Below are positions 63,775 through 64,000 of a DNA stretch of 64,000 nucleotides, piece by piece. Position numbers and translations under genes: made by a program. The notes under the pieces are model-generated. The model ran no database searches. It saw nothing but the letters and a program-made list of their open reading frames with translations, and was not told where the DNA came from. This DNA is from Paraburkholderia sp. BCC1884 (lineage in GTDB: Bacteria > Pseudomonadota > Gammaproteobacteria > Burkholderiales > Burkholderiaceae), in assembly GCF_900996225.1 (NCBI RefSeq), contig NZ_CAAJGL010000068.1:1426001-1490000 (forward strand), given 5' to 3'. Each line of letters starts with the position of its first letter. Within the stretch, counting starts at the first letter, position 1.

Positions 63775-64000
63775 ATGAATCCGCAAGCGCCGGTTTCGGT
63801 GGAGGCGATCAACAGCAAGGTCATGCGCCGGCTATTGCCGTTTCTGCTGCTGATGTACGTGCTGGCGTTTCTCGATCGCGCCAATATCGGTTTCGCGCAA
63901 AAGGCGTTGCAGCACGATACCGGGTTGTCGAACGCGGCGTTCGCGTTCGGCGCGGGCGTGTTCTTTATCGGCTATGCGCTATTCGAAGTGCCGAGCAATC
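63775..64000 (+). CDS. ACS-family MFS transporter (cut by the right edge)
   Basis: The visible 75 codons start MNPQAPVSVEAINSKVMRRL and continue LPFLLLMYVLAFLDRANIGFA, the hallmark first helix of anion:cation symporter (ACS) MFS proteins such as glucarate, phthalate or rhamnose transporters. AAGGAG five bases before the ATG fixes the start. It is 137 bases behind the SDR gene on the same strand, consistent with an uptake-plus-dehydrogenase operon. The rest lies outside the window. Confidence 0.85.
   Translation, partial: MNPQAPVSVEAINSKVMRRLLPFLLLMYVLAFLDRANIGFAQKALQHDTGLSNAAFAFGAGVFFIGYALFEVPSN

Overview
The window is a GC-rich bacterial chromosome segment with strong G/C preference at third codon positions and dense, mostly short-gapped genes. 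The gene families point to Burkholderiales, most likely a Paraburkholderia-type genome: a DUF3138 porin, a TetR-controlled liuABCD cluster, a short H-NS-family protein and a DedA-rhodanese fusion. The genus is an inference from content, since no rRNA or marker gene is present. I see no rRNA, tRNA, insertion sequence, prophage or CRISPR array. The segment is core plus catabolic chromosome with a few scars.

Layout. 0-3.8 kb: small hypothetical genes, a candidate short transcript (293-436), an OmpR-family response regulator whose phospho-acceptor Asp is replaced by Asn, a LysR gene broken by a 1-nt frameshift, and a 3' scrap of what looks like a siderophore ABC ATPase gene. 3.9-11.5 kb: an aconitase-superfamily enzyme with an MFS transporter, a luciferase-type oxidoreductase behind DNA polymerase II (polB), and a secreted PRC-barrel protein. 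11.6-15.3 kb: a DUF2891 gene and an unusual trypsin-like protease / NucA-type nuclease fusion, with a short ORF plus terminator behind it.

15.3-30.8 kb: the main metabolic island, a polyamine uptake and catabolism locus. Ten minus-strand genes run puuD, puuA, spuC, potF, potG, potH, potI, a DUF3138 porin and two overlapping puuB paralogues. A PuuR-type regulator and the aldehyde dehydrogenase puuC are divergent. Together they can import putrescine, process it by the gamma-glutamyl route (PuuA-PuuB-PuuC-PuuD) or by direct transamination (SpuC), and feed GABA/succinate. Hairpins between potF and potG and between the porin and puuB suggest stepped expression along the operon.

30.9-42 kb: DedA-rhodanese fusion, AhpD-like protein, MFS transporter with a divergently placed GcvA-type LysR gene, DUF899 protein, a membrane GGDEF-EAL protein, a small secreted protein, HU, DAHP synthase with a TTG start, and a DUF72 protein. 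42-48.6 kb: a TetR regulator divergent from liuABCD (isovaleryl-CoA dehydrogenase, methylcrotonyl-CoA carboxylase beta, methylglutaconyl-CoA hydratase, carboxylase alpha/biotin subunit), with a clear promoter and two palindromes in the shared control region. This is leucine/isovalerate degradation, but liuE (HMG-CoA lyase) is not in the window.

48.6-64 kb: single genes and pairs, including a PhnD-like protein without signal peptide, a cation diffusion facilitator, a fatty acid desaturase, CDP-diglyceride hydrolase, an amidase, an NADPH-dependent FMN reductase, a DnaJ-domain protein, ChaC, an LMW-PTP/ArsC protein, small secreted proteins and an H-NS-like protein. It ends with a DHA1 MFS transporter and an SDR dehydrogenase followed by an ACS-family MFS gene cut by the window edge.

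The best candidates for something undescribed are the orphan protease-nuclease fusion (12893-14878), the Asn-for-Asp response regulator, and the short terminator-tailed transcripts at 293-436 and 15223-15314.
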